From: Calliopum simillimum
Taxonomy: Eukaryota; Arthropoda; Insecta; Diptera; Lauxaniidae
DNA length: 64,000 nt
Assembly (NCBI GenBank): GCA_951812925.1
Contig: OX638368.1
Location: forward strand, 162,426,492-162,490,491
Direction of reading: 5' to 3'
The notes below the pieces were generated by a model. That model searched no databases and was not told the origin of the DNA. It saw only the letters and a list, made by a program, of their open reading frames with translations. Shown in pieces: positions 11,524 to 21,249 of the stretch; position 1 is the first letter of the stretch, and the number at the start of each line of letters is the position of its first letter. A program made the translations under genes and the position numbers.

Positions 11524-11778
11524 TTGCTTTCCGCCCATATTCATAAAATAAAAGTCAAAAATAAGATTTCGGCCGGTCTTCGATCAATGCTTGAAAAATA
11601 TACTAAAAAAAGCCAAATCATTTTAACTGCCCGAACTTCGAGACTATTGGTTTCTTTCTCAGATTTCATTAAATCAACTTTTGTAGAGTATAGAGATTTT
11701 GGTCCAAATATTAAACTTGATGCTGTTTTGGAACAAAAATACAAATTTTTTAAGAAAATTTTCATGACTAGAAATTGA
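11524..11778 (+). CDS. Unrecognised frame inside the hAT-type element
   Basis: An 84-codon frame starts at an ATG 131 bases from the left terminus. Its composition is mixed and protein-like, with basic and hydrophobic stretches (an FIKSTF..YRDFGPNIKLD segment), but nothing matches the hAT transposase catalytic or dimerisation motifs that I know. It stops 339 bases before the nested Transib-like MITE, so the insertion is not what ended it. It may be a decayed transposase piece or chance; I lean slightly towards chance. Confidence 0.2.
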   Translation: MLSAHIHKIKVKNKISAGLRSMLEKYTKKSQIILTARTSRLLVSFSDFIKSTFVEYRDFGPNIKLDAVLEQKYKFFKKIFMTRN

Positions 11779-12111
11779 TTTTTTGTAAATTTCAAGTGGC
11801 GAAATATTTGTTCTGGAAATCCTATGTTGTAATTAAAAAGAAAAACGTAATTAAAATTACATACTAGTTTTTGGGGTATGGATCTGTTCTCAAAGTACTG
11901 ATTTTGTCTTCAAAATGAGCTATAAAATGATCTTGTATAATTTTCCTTTCAACAAATAATATTTTCCTGAAGGCAGGATTCTGTACCTTAAAATTTTTAA
12001 GTTTTGTAGCGTGTAAAAGGTTATTAATTTTATAAGTTTTATTTTTTTTAGTTGAGAGCAAAGATGGGCGTTGGTTCTAGATTTAATCATGACCCGTAGG
12101 GCTCTACTTAC

Positions 12112-13498
12112 CAGCGCACTATGGTTTTTTTTGGACTAAAAAGTGCACACAAAAATAATTCACTACAAGGACCCTTTTTTTTTTAAAAAAAAAATCAAAA
12201 GCAAAATTAAATGTTATACATTGAGCTATCTGACAAGATGCCCGCTTTTTCTAGCATTTGATCCACAAATTAGGGACAGAGGTCGAAATCTCATAAATTT
12301 AAAAAAAAGCGGTTTTTCTGTTTAAAAATGTTAGTCGCATTAAACGCAGGAGTGATACATGAATAAATTTATATGCATTCAATGAAATCAAGCAAGAAAA
12401 AATTAATTCATTATAAAAATGGGCAGTGCGACGCCCAAAAAACAAATTCCTGATATCTCCGAAACTATTAGACGCATATAGATAAGACTCGGTATGTTTG
12501 TAAAAGGCACAGAGAGAAATTATATTTATTAGAAAAGTGGGCGGTGCCTGTATTAATTATCAAATTAAAGACTTTATTTGTGTTTTAATATAGTTTAATT
12601 TTATTCTTGTGCTGTTCTATACTCTGTGTTAAACTTTACTAAACTAAAACTTCTCGGCATCTCCTTTTACAATGGTATTTATGACAGATGCCTAGTGTTG
12701 AGTGACGTTATTATAATTTAGTGTTAAGCAATGTTTACATTTATTACAGTGCCACGCCCCAAAAATATAAAACACACCATATCTTCGAAACTATTTGACC
12801 CATGTGGATGAAATTCGGTTTATATACAAAAGTCATGAAGACAAATAATGTCTGCTGAAAAAATATGTGGCACCACGCCCACAGGCAATGTTACATGAAT
12901 GAACTTGTTTCCTGTAGAACAGAGTTTCAATTAATAAGGATATGTTCATTGTTGGGTGTGGTACCGCCCTTTTTTTCAGCAAATATTATTTGACTCACTA
13001 CTCTTTATATACATATAAACCGAAATTCATTGCTGTATCTCGAATAGTTTCGGAGATATGATAAGTTTTATATTTGTAGGGCGTGGCACCACCCATTTTT
13101 TTAGTGGATATTATTTCTCTCTGTGTCTGTTACAAATATACCGAATCTTATCTATCTGCGTCCAATAGTTTCGGAGATATAACGAATTTGTTTTTGGGGC
13201 GTGGCACAGCCCATTTTCACTTTGATTTAATTTCATCTTAATTGATTTGATTTAATGCACATAAATTAATTCATATTTCACTCCTTTTTAAACAGAAAAA
13301 CCGTTTTTTTCAAAATTTATGAGATTTCGACCTCTGTCCTTTATTTGTGGATCAAATGCTAGAAAAAGCGGGCATCTTTTCAGATAGCTCAATGTAAAAC
13401 CTTTAATTTTGCATTTGATTTTTTTAAAAAAAAAGGGTCCTTGTAGTGAATTATTTTTGTGTGCACTTTTTAGTCCAAAAAAAAACCATAGTGCAGCG
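12112..13498. mobile_element. Transib-like palindromic MITE with 5-bp TSD CAGCG
   Basis: The element proper is 12117-13493 (1377 bp). Both ends read CACTATGG inward, which fits the published Transib terminal consensus CACWATG. They extend as near-perfect inverted repeats of over 200 bases, through GGACTAAAAAGTGCACAC and the GACCTCTGTCC block. The flanking duplication CAGCG (12112-12116 and 13494-13498) is 5 bp and GC-rich, as known for Transib and RAG transposition. The interior contains nested inverted copies of a GGGCGTGGCACC-type unit. No transposase is encoded. Confidence 0.8.
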
Positions 13499-14251
13499 AT
13501 GGGCTCGGGCTCTGAAATCGATTTTCATGCGAGCCCGTACCTAATCACAAAAGCCCTTAATTTAGAGGCCCATGAGGACCCGTAAATCATACGAAGGTTT
13601 AGAAGCACGAACTTGGAAAGAATTCTGTTATTAAATAAAAATATGGAAAATTATGTCTATGTGAAGTGTTTAGAATGAAAATGGAGTAAGTTAAGTCAAA
13701 CAAAAAAACTTATTAGATTTGTCCAAAAAGTTAGCAGGCAATGGTATCACTTTTGTTTTTTCTCGTTTGAAAAAAAAAAAAAAATTTTGCGGGCCAGGGC
13801 TTTTTCTCAAGTGCTTGTGTCGTGTTCATTGGTTGGGCCCGTTTCCTCTAGTTGAGCGTAAATATCATTTCGCAAGCTTGCAAAATACTGCTATAAATTT
13901 TATTTATGAAGATTTTGTTTCTGCTTAAATCCGGGCCCTCCAAAAAACTCCGGGCCTGGGGGGAATCCCCCCCTTACCCCCCTCTCATCAGGCCTGTCCT
14001 TAAATAAATAAATCTCACCTATTTACTCACATTTTAATATGTATGTATGTAGAAAGTACCTTTTCACTTACAATTTTATTAATTACTTAAATAGTATGAA
14101 GACTGATTAAAGATGTTGAAAGTGAAAAAATAGGGTATTCGAAGTACTAATACTGCGCCGACGAAGTCGAGGGTAAAAGCTAGTTTTTTATAATTTTTTC
14201 TTAGCTTTTTTTGAACTTTCTCTCAACTTTCTGCATAAATGCAGTTGTATA

Positions 14252-15160
14252 TCTATATATATAAAAATGACTGTGTGTCTGTGTGTCTGTGTGTCTGTCT
14301 GAAGCATTATCACTCAGAAACCATTCATCCAATTGAGCTGAAAATTTGGAAATGAGTATATATTAGGTATGGGAATGTTTTTATGCTATACACGAAGTTT
14401 TCCGAAGACCACCCGAAGGCTTAATAGTCAAAACGAAGAATATCTAGGTATACGAGAGGAAAAATATCTATGGCAAGCTTTCAACAAGTTGTAACCGAAG
14501 GTCACCCGAGGGCTTCATAGTCAAAACGAAGAATATCTAGGTATACGAGAGGGAAAAAATCTATGGTGAACCATCAACAAACTTCAATTGATAGTTTTTT
14601 GGAACACCCGATGGTTCCCGAAGACCACCCGAAGGCTTCATAATCAAAACGAAGAATATCTTGATACACGAGAGGGAAAAAATCTACGGTGAACTATCAA
14701 CAAACTTTAACTAATAGTTTTTTGGAAAACCTGAAGTTTGCCGAAGGTCACCCGAGGGTTTCATAGTCAAAACGAAGAATATCTAGGTATACGAGAGGGA
14801 AAAAATCTACGGTGAACTATCAACAAACTTTAACTGATAGTTTTTGGAATACCCGATGCTTCCCGAAGGTCACCCGAAGGCTTTATAGTCAAAAAGAAGA
14901 ATATCTAGATGTACTACAGGAAAAACATCCAAGGCAAACTATCAACAAGCCTTAACTGATGGTTTCCTGGGACACTCCAGCTATGCCATTGCCAATTTTT
15001 AGGATGGTTTGAAATGAAATTAACTTTCTCAAAATACCTAAATTTTTATTGGTGACGTGGCAGTGGCGTAAATCAAATTTTTATCCCTGTATACCTTCTA
15101 AGCTATTGTGAATCAAAAAACAAAACAAACATGCCTAGCGGAGCGGGCAAAGAAGGCTAG
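14252..15160 (+). mobile_element. Helitron-type (HINE-like) element with five tandem core units
   Basis: The left end, TCTATATATATAAAAATGA, is followed by a GTGTGTCTGTGT tract. Five units of about 122 bases follow (first spacing 92), each with CAAAACGAAGAATATCTAGG and CGAGAGGGAAAAA-type blocks, near 14436, 14528, 14650, 14772 and 14895. The right end, AGCGGAGCGGGCAAAGAAGG, is followed by CTAG (15157-15160) and T. A TC start, a GC-rich hairpin and a CTAG-T end are Helitron-type termini. The repeats are gene-free and internal to the element. Confidence 0.65.
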
Positions 15161-15164
15161 TATG

Positions 15165-15296
15165 TAATAACATGATCTGCATGCTGTGGGGCTCGGACAA
15201 CACAAACATTTAATAAAAAACAACCAATAACCAACAAATTTAATTATAATAATTTTTCAATCTAAGTTTGAGTTGACCTTTTGACAAGCTAATGCT
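15165..15296 (-). other. 3' untranslated tail of the non-LTR element
   Basis: On the minus strand this lies directly downstream of the stop codon of the reverse-transcriptase fragment (15297). It is AT-rich and has no frame. It ends where the Helitron-type element's CTAG terminus begins (15160), so the non-LTR tail was either the Helitron's target or was truncated there. Confidence 0.4.
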
Positions 15297-15622
15297 TTAT
15301 ACTTCGCAATGATTTATAAGAGTTGTCATGCAATTAAAAGGGGCTGAAGCCATATAATTAGTTCTACTAACCGGTTGATAAAATAATTGATTAGAGTTAC
15401 GATTGCTTCTTCGGTTAGTATTAAAATAAATATATTTAAGAAGCTCTGGTGTGGCAAGAGACCATGTAATAAGCTGATGAAGATAAAGTATATCCGCTAT
15501 ATTTCTACGTAACATCTTCAAACGATCCTCATAAGGAGGAAGGCTTAAAGAATCCGTCCAAGTAAAGCCTTTAAGAGCAAAACGAACAAAATTTTTTCGA
15601 ATTCTTTCAATTCTGTCAATAT
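15297..15622 (-). pseudogene. Non-LTR reverse transcriptase, extreme C-terminus
   Basis: The minus-strand frame matches the C-terminal tail of R1/Jockey-group non-LTR retrotransposon ORF2 proteins: an IERIRKNFVRFALKG segment, then the LPPYEDRLKMLRR motif and a late RTNY motif about 20 residues before the stop. This region follows the reverse transcriptase domain and has no catalytic residues. The upstream codons are interrupted at 15623 by a MITE, and the preceding piece of the same protein reappears at 21093-21228, beyond that MITE and an LTR element. The frame shown upstream of 15622 belongs to the MITE, so I set the boundary there. Confidence 0.75.
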
Positions 15623-16949
15623 AGTACAGTAAAGTTGTCAAAAAATGTATGAAAACCTAGAGAAAATTGCGCCCTGCAATTTTTTTTGCTTAATGTTTTT
15701 AGGACCACTTAAAAAGCTTAACGTCAAAAAGGTGACCTCGCTCTTGTGCGCATTAGCCGATATCTTGATATATGTTTGACTCAATTTATTTCGTTTCCTG
15801 TTGGTCAAACAGAAAAATTTTTCAACAAAAGTTCCGGGCAATAAAATTCTACGTTTTTTTTTACCTGGGACGCGATACCCATAAGTTGATATTTTGAGCG
15901 GTAGAAACCGCCAAAGTTACAAAAAATCAGTTTTTTCCATTTTGACCTACTGCGTGTTGTATTTTCAAAAAGTTGTGATAACATAATTTGAAGCGCTTGC
16001 AAAAACAAACAAAATAATTTTTAAATGAAGTCATTGCCTCAATTGGTTCTCAAGTTATAGTACAGTAAATATGTCCTAAAATGTACGTAAAAATGTAAAA
16101 AAGACCCCCCCTGAGCGTCAGCCACAATCTTGAAATATTTCTGATTCGATTTCTCTCGTTTCCTATTGGTCGCACAGATAAAAAATTTTTAACAAAAATT
16201 ACGGGCAATAAAGTTTTAAGTATTTTTGATCTGGGACGCGGTATCCATAAGTTGATGTTCCGACCGGTAGAGGCTGCCAAAGTTACAAAAATAGATTTTT
16301 AACCATTTTGACCTACTGGGTGTTAATTTTTCAAAATGTTGGGACCACAAAATTTTAAGCTATTGTAAAACAAGCAAAATAGTTTTAAATAAAATGATTA
16401 TCTCAATTGGTTCTCGCGTTATTACAAGGTAAAAATAAAATGCGTGTAAAAAATTAATTTTTTTTTTTAAATTTATTGCTTACGTTTTTTATCTGAACAT
16501 TGATCACATAATACTTAAGTACTCGAAAACCAATTGAGATAATCACTTCATTTAAACACTATTTTGCTTGTTTTTGTAAGCGCTACAAATTATGTTATCA
16601 GCACTTTTTGAAAAATCGACACCCAGTGGGTGCAAATGGAAAAAAACTGATTTATTGTAACTTTGGCGGCCTCTACCGCTCAAAATATCAACTTATGGGT
16701 ATCGCGTCCCAGGTAAAAAAAACATAGAATTTTATTGCCCGTAACTTTTGTTCAAAAATTTTTCTGTATAACCAACAGGAAACGAGATAAATTGAATCAA
16801 ACATATATCAAGATATCGGGTAATGCGCACGGGTAGGGAGGTCACCTTTTTGACGTTAAGCTTTTTAAGTGGTCCTAAAAACATTAAGCAAAAAAAATTG
16901 CAGGGCGCAATTTCTTCTAGCTCATCGTACAATTTGACTGTACTAATAT
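15618..16949. mobile_element. MITE (AGTACAGT ends) with 5-bp TSD, three-unit fold-back
   Basis: The element proper is 15623-16944. Its ends are AGTACAGTAAAG and TTTGACTGTACT, and the flanking AATAT duplications are at 15618-15622 and 16945-16949. Removing the element with one AATAT restores the reading frame of the interrupted non-LTR protein, which supports this boundary over a plain TA duplication. Internally it holds three related units of about 400 bases: two direct (15627-16050 and 16058-16440) and one inverted (16490-16940). Shared blocks are CCTGGGACGCGATACCCATA and GCCAAAGTTACAAAAA. No transposase is present. The superfamily is uncertain: the ends look Tc1-like but the TSD is longer. 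Confidence 0.7.
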
Positions 16950-16953
16950 GTAT

Positions 16954-17207
16954 GTGGAGAACTCTAACAATAGAGATTCTACTGTAATATTTTTTGTAGT
17001 TTTGTCGCACTCAATTTCATGCATAGAAATTTACTTTTGCTCTCTTGGTATGCAAACCGGTTTTTTATTGTTGTTGCTAAAGCATAAATTTTGTACATAA
17101 AGTAATTTCGAAAATCATTTTTGAACTAAATAAATTAGTAGAAGATTTACGCTCATTAAAAACGGAACACGCGTTCTTATTAAAATAAAGTTAAATATTT
17201 TCCACAT
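16954..17207 (+). repeat. 5' LTR
   Basis: It runs from GTGGAGAAC to TTCCACAT; the outermost GTGGA/TCCAC bases form a short inverted repeat, usual for LTRs. It matches the 3' LTR except for a few point differences and a 23-base gap after AATCATTTTTG. Just inside lies TGATGACCCCC, where a primer-binding site should be. It lacks the usual TGG start, so I cannot name the priming tRNA. Confidence 0.85.
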
Positions 17208-17233
17208 TGATGACCCCCGACAACAATTAACAA

Positions 17234-18091
17234 ATGACATCTGCCGATGATAGCCTGATTGATATGACTACTCCGCTCAACGATAGCTGTGTTGAGTCCG
17301 AAGGTGCAGTAGGGAACCACCGATTGTATGCTCACAGGGAAAGCGCTGTCCCACGTATTCCACTACCAACAATGTCGGAAGGGAATATTGAGGCATATTT
17401 TTATGCATTGGATTTTTGGTTTGAAGCTTCAGCGGTAGCAGATGACGTCAAGAAATTTAGCATCGTGCTTGCCAGCGTTCCGCCTACAAAGCTTTTAGAA
17501 CTACGCCCGATAATTAAAGCTACGCCATCAACAGATAAGTATGCTCAGATTAAAGCGAAATTAATCGAGAATTTTGCTGATAGCCAACAACGCCGACTTC
17601 AACGAGTTCTTCAAGAAATGCCACTAGGGGAGCGCCGGCCTAGCGACTTATACAATGAGATGAAACTTGGAGCTGGAAGCACGCTTAGTAATAGTATTTT
17701 ACATGACCTTTGGGTAAGCAGATTGCCTCCATTTCTGCAAGCTGCAATGATAGCAACGAATGTGGAAATCGTCCAAAAACTTAAAATTGCAGACTCAATA
17801 AGAGAATCCATCGGGATGCATAACGGTTCGGTAAGCGAAGTCTCATCGTGTAATGTGGTCGAAAATTTAAAATCGGACGTAGCGGAACTTTCTAAAAATC
17901 TTCAAAGACTTTTGAAGGGCACTGAGCGTTCAAGGTCGCGTTCAAAATCTCGTTCAAAGCCACGCTATTTTAAAAACAACAACCATTCGGCAAACGGTAT
18001 TCTATGTTGGTATCATGAAAAATTCGCCGAAAGAGCAACAAAATGTCGTGCACTATGCACATTTTCGGAAAATAAAAATAATTCACAATAG
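17234..18091 (+). CDS. gag: Gag polyprotein of the LTR element, apparently intact frame
   Basis: A 285-codon frame starts 26 bases after the 5' LTR. Residues about 45-190 have the gypsy-type Gag (retrotrans_gag) pattern: an FWFEASAV stretch, then KF..V..S.PP, a YAQIKAKLIENF segment and LGERRPSDL, with a WVSRLPP motif near residue 158. Residues 230-250 are an Arg/Ser-rich basic tract (RSRSKSRSK), and a Cys/His cluster CWYHEKF..C...C near 258-277 stands where the nucleocapsid zinc-binding motif normally is. Gag would form the capsid and bind element RNA. The stop at 18089 comes directly before the collapsed protease region. It is the only long uninterrupted coding frame in the window. Confidence 0.85.
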   Translation: MTSADDSLIDMTTPLNDSCVESEGAVGNHRLYAHRESAVPRIPLPTMSEGNIEAYFYALDFWFEASAVADDVKKFSIVLASVPPTKLLELRPIIKATPSTDKYAQIKAKLIENFADSQQRRLQRVLQEMPLGERRPSDLYNEMKLGAGSTLSNSILHDLWVSRLPPFLQAAMIATNVEIVQKLKIADSIRESIGMHNGSVSEVSSCNVVENLKSDVAELSKNLQRLLKGTERSRSRSKSRSKPRYFKNNNHSANGILCWYHEKFAERATKCRALCTFSENKNNSQ

Positions 18092-18266
18092 GCCAGCTCT
18101 GCTGATATCGTTTCAGAGTTTGGCAAACACTCTGAAAATCCTAAAACATTTCGGTTACGTATTTTTGACACTTTAACAAAAATTAACTTTCGCCCGAAAA
18201 ATTAACTGCAGCTCGCTTAGAGTTTGAATCGTTGCTCAGGTTAGGCATCTGTCGTCCATCTTCTAG
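18092..18266 (+). pseudogene. Collapsed protease / start of reverse transcriptase
   Basis: Between the gag stop and the recognisable RT there are only about 110 bases, too few for a retroviral-type aspartic protease, and no DTG motif is seen. From about 18180 the frame reads into the conserved LEFESLLRLGICRPS entry of gypsy RT. Near 18267 a one-base loss shifts the frame, so the following RT lies in a different register. Confidence 0.6.
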
Positions 18267-18267
18267 T

Positions 18268-19817
18268 AACTGGGCAGCCCTCTCCACATGGTGCGTAAGC
18301 CAGATGGATCATGGAGGCCATGTGGCGATTATCGCGGTTTAAACGCGATAACCGTTCCCGACCGTTATCCGCTGCCTATCTTACAGGACTTCTCTAACGT
18401 CTTGGCTGGAAAATCGATATTTTCCAAAATAGATTTACAGAAGGCGTTTCATCAGGTGCCGATTCACCCCGATGATATTTGTAAAACTGCCATTACGACC
18501 CCATTCGGGTTATTTGAGTTCACGCAGATGACTTTTGGATTGAGAAACGCTGCTCAGACGTTTCAAAGAATGATAAATTAAGTTTTTCAAGGTCTAGATT
18601 TTACATTCACCTACCTCGATGACATCTGCGTCGCGTCACGTTCAATTAAAGAGCATAAAGATCATCTTTACCAAGTTTTTATTCGCCTAAAAGAACACGG
18701 GCTAACAATAAATGTTGCTAAATCGGAATTCGGCGTATCCGAACTGAAGTTTTTAAGCCACGCTATTAATTCGCAGGGCATACGATCGCTGCCCTCTCGT
18801 GTGCAAGCACTACTTGATTTCAAACGCCCAAAAGTTGCTAAAGAGCTAAAGCACTTTTTGGCCGTACTCAATTTCTACCGCCGTTTTCTACGAAATGCGA
18901 TGCAATTGCAGCTACCACTTTTTAATATGGTTCCTGGTAATCCACGAAACGACAACACACCTTTATCTTGGAATGAAGATACGATAGCTAAGTTTGAAGC
19001 TTGCAAGCACCAACTCTCAAACTGTGCTATGCTAGCGCATCCCCATCCTGATGCAGAACTTTCCTTGTGGGTAGATGTGTCCAATTTTGCAGCTGGTGCA
19101 GTCCTGCATCAAGTTGTTGACGGAACTTTTCAACCTTTAGGGTTCTTCTCCAGAAAATTTAACAAAGCGGAATCTCGTTATAGCACCTATGATCGAGAGT
19201 TAACTGGACTTTACCTTTCATTGCGCCACTTTAGGTACATGGTGGAGGGTTGCATATGTCATGTGTATACCGACCACAAGCCATTAATCTACGCTTTTTG
19301 TCAACGTTTGAACCGAGCATCTGATCGGGAGGCACGACAGCTCGATTTTATTGCACAGATCACTACGGATATCCGCCATGTAAACGGCGAAAGCAATATC
19401 GTAGCAGATTTTTTATCTCGAGTTGAAACCATAAACGCCTCACCAATAAATTATGATGATCTCGCAGACGATCAAGCCAACGACGAAGAGCTGCTCGCGT
19501 GCCTGTCTGGTAAGGTTAAGAATTCACTCAAATTATCAACATTTTCTTATCCTTTCAGTTCAAAGAAAGTTTACTGCGATTCAACAACAAATCGCATTCG
19601 ACCTTTCATCACGCGAAAATTTCGATCTGCTGTTTTGCATGCAACGCACGATATGGCTCATCCAGGAATCAAAGGGACAGCTCGTCTTATGTGCGAACGA
19701 TTCGTTTGGCCGTATATTCAACGCGACAGCAAAGCATCTGCGCGCAACTGTGTTCAATGCCAACGCAACAAAATTGTGCGTCACAATCGTTCTCTACTAG
19801 TACGCCGCGAGCTATAA
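18268..19817 (+). pseudogene. pol: Pol: reverse transcriptase, RNase H and integrase zinc domain
   Basis: This is a single reading register with one internal stop (TAA, 18579-18581). [17 protein letters not shown] at the start, [11 protein letters not shown] carrying the first catalytic Asp, and YLDD at about 18611, the metal-binding polymerase motif, just after the stop. The connection follows (LNFYRRF), then RNase H: WVDVSNFAAGAVL with an Asp in the usual first position, the SRKFNKAE..YSTYDREL segment with Glu and Asp, and YTDHKPL. The integrase N-terminal zinc motif is complete (HATHDMAHPG, then CVQCQ, giving HHCC). The register ends with TAA at 19815. Catalytic residues are largely preserved, so inactivation is by stops and frameshifts. 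Confidence 0.85.
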
Positions 19818-20270
19818 GGCCAACGATTTGCAAACATTCACATCGACATTGTTGGGCCTTTCCCTATATCTGATGGAAAACGCTACTGCTTAACAATTGT
19901 TGATCGCTATACGCGGTGGCCTGATGCAATACCAATTTGTGATATGACAGCTCCAACGGTGGCTCAAGCGCTTTTAGAGGGATGGATTTTGCGGTTCGGT
20001 ATTCCTGTGGATATCACTTCAGATATTGGGCGTCAATTTGAAAGTGCTCTTTTTAATCAATTGATGAATTGCCTTGGAATAACTCACCTGCGTATGACGC
20101 CGTACCATCCACAGTGTAATGGTATGGTAGAGAGGTGGCACCGTACACTTAAATCGGCCATTCTCTGCCACAATATTGATCGATGGACTTCATATCTACC
20201 AATTATTTTGTTGGGCCTAAGATCTGCCTATAAAGAGGACTTAGGTGCAACTCCCGCTGAATTTGTATGT
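19818..20270 (+). pseudogene. Pol: integrase catalytic core
   Basis: It continues in the same register as the preceding pol segment after the TAA at 19815. The retroviral integrase DDE core is visible: an Asp in HIDIVGPFP, an Asp in TSDIGRQFES (Ile replaces the usual Arg), and the Glu in NGMVERWHRTLK with HPQ upstream. These residues would bind metal and catalyse strand transfer. Near 20268 a 4-base insertion (an extra GTAT) throws the frame before the C-terminal domain. Confidence 0.8.
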
Positions 20271-20299
20271 ATATGGAATGAATCATCGATTACCATCAG

Positions 20300-20710
20300 A
20301 ATTTTTTGTCGGCAGCAGATTAAAACGAAACTGTACGTCAACTCCGTTCAACAACGCGTGATTTACGACCTGTTGATGCCGCTTGGCATACCCCGGCTAA
20401 AGCTTTCATTCACTCCGAGCTTGAATCATGCGAATATGTTTTCATCTGGGACGATTCTGAGCGGCCATCGCTCTCTGCACCCTACAAAGGGCCATACAAG
20501 GTATCGAGGCGTTCAACAAAATAGCGCGCCGGCAGCAGATGAAAACGAAACTGTACGTCAACTCCGTTCAACAATCGTGATTTACGACCTGTTGATGCCG
20601 CTTGGCATACCCCGGCTAAAGCTTTCATCCACTCCGAGCTTAAATCATGCGAATATGCTCTCTGCACCCTACAAAGGGCCATACAAGGTATCGAGGCGTT
20701 CAACAAAATA
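20300..20710 (+). repeat. Imperfect tandem duplication in the integrase C-terminal region
   Basis: A block beginning GGCAGCAGATTAAAACGAAA (about 20310-20523) is repeated from about 20530 to 20706. The copies differ by a few substitutions and by a gap of about 30 bases in copy 2 after GCGAATATG. This destroys the integrase C-terminal reading frame. The low divergence says it occurred shortly before or after insertion of this copy. Confidence 0.8.
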
Positions 20711-20797
20711 TTTTGTCATAATTGTCAAAGACAAGGAGGTCACAGTTTCGATTGACCGTCTAAAACCAGCTTTCATCGCACCCCTGGCTGAATTCTG

Positions 20798-20810
20798 GAT
20801 GGGGGGTACA
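20798..20810 (+). other. Probable polypurine tract
   Basis: The run GATGGGGGGTACA immediately precedes the 3' LTR at 20811. A G-rich purine tract at this place primes plus-strand DNA synthesis in LTR elements. Confidence 0.55.
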
Positions 20811-21088
20811 GTGGAGAACTCCAACAATAGAGATTCTACTGTAATATTTTTTGTAGTTTTGTCGCACTCAATTTCATGCATAGAAATTTACTTTTGCTCT
20901 CTTGGTATGCAAACCGGTTTTTTATTGTTGTTGCTAAAGCATAAATTTTGTACATAAAGTAATTTCGAAAATCATTTTTGTAATTAGCATAAGAAAGAAT
21001 TTGAACTAAATAAATTAGTAGAAGATTTACGCTCATTAAAAACGGAACACGCGTTCTTATTAAAATGAAGTTAAATAATTTTCCACAT
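20811..21088 (+). repeat. 3' LTR
   Basis: It is a direct repeat of the 5' LTR, with a 23-base segment (about 20981-21003, TAATTAGCATAAGAAAGAAT) that the 5' copy lacks. TTTG flanks the gap, consistent with a microhomology deletion in the 5' LTR. AATAAA near 21010 may serve as a poly-A signal. Otherwise only a handful of substitutions separate the two LTRs. Confidence 0.85.
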
Positions 21089-21092
21089 GTAT

Positions 21093-21228
21093 ATTATAAA
21101 ATGGGGACCAAACTTGGCTAGCGTACTCTAACTGAGGACGCACAATTGTGTTATATAAAGTTACCGTTACTAAAGGGCTATTAAATTCTTTTGCCCATCG
21201 TTTAATAAAGCCAAGCAGTGATGAAGAT
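21093..21228 (-). pseudogene. Non-LTR reverse transcriptase, segment upstream of the C-terminal piece
   Basis: The minus strand encodes the segment that normally precedes the tail found at 15297-15622. It has the LGFIKRWAKEF block, then VRPQLEYASQVWSP, both characteristic of the region after the RT thumb in Jockey/R1-type elements. The frame runs straight into the LTR element's target site. With the LTR element, the MITE and one copy of each duplication taken out, the two pieces are contiguous and in frame. Upstream (rightwards), similarity is lost near 21230, so the element is truncated there, as dead-on-arrival non-LTR copies usually are. Confidence 0.7.
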
Positions 21229-21249
21229 TTTTAACAAAGATAATATTTG

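Larger units (their letters stand above)
11385..14004. mobile_element. hAT-type element with 8-bp TSD, internally split
   Basis: The element proper is 11393-13996. The 8-bp duplication TCCTTAAA is exact at 11385-11392 and 13997-14004. The ends are CAGGGGCG and CAGGCCTG (inverted only over CAGG-CCTG), and both flanks inside carry the repeated motif ATCCGGGCCC (about 11421 and 13929), a plausible transposase-binding subterminal repeat. A Transib-like MITE (12117-13493) sits inside. The 84-codon frame at 11524-11778 and the 69-codon frame at 13719-13928 may be transposase debris, but I recognise no BED finger, hAT catalytic motif or dimerisation domain. Confidence 0.7.
10850..14184 (+). mobile_element. 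HINE/Helitron-type repeat interrupted by the 11393-13996 hAT
   Basis: The sequence before 11392 (with GGGGACGTTGTACCTCTCATAC near 10996, like the HINE internal units) and after 14004 appear to be the two halves of one element. The right half ends in GTAAAAGCTAGT, with CTAG at 14180-14183. Just upstream lies a small GC-rich hairpin, CGAC-GAA-GTCG (14159-14169), the classic Helitron 3' arrangement. The exact left terminus is not resolved. Removing the hAT element and one 8-bp duplication joins the halves cleanly. Confidence 0.45.
16950..21092 (+). mobile_element. Ty3/gypsy-type LTR retrotransposon, defective
   Basis: The element proper is 16954-21088. Near-identical direct LTRs (254 and 278 bp) enclose gag and a pol region in the order reverse transcriptase, RNase H, integrase, which is the Ty3/gypsy order. 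The flanking GTAT duplication (16950-16953 and 21089-21092) marks the insertion; ATGTAT would also fit if the LTR ends at CCAC. The internal region is 3.6 kb, shorter than intact family members. The protease is gone and pol has two nonsense codons and at least two frameshifts. LTR similarity implies a fairly recent insertion of, or mobilisation in trans of, an already defective copy. Confidence 0.9.

Noticed and set aside
14390..14960. Regular repeats with similar spacing, superficially like an array
   Set aside because: Units are adjacent tandem copies of about 122 bases with no unique spacers, in an insect Helitron-type element; not CRISPR.
15621..16944. Plain TA duplication for the 15.6-16.9 kb MITE (Tc1/mariner assignment)
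   Set aside because: Removing the element with only TA leaves the interrupted non-LTR frame out of phase; the AATAT duplication keeps it in phase.
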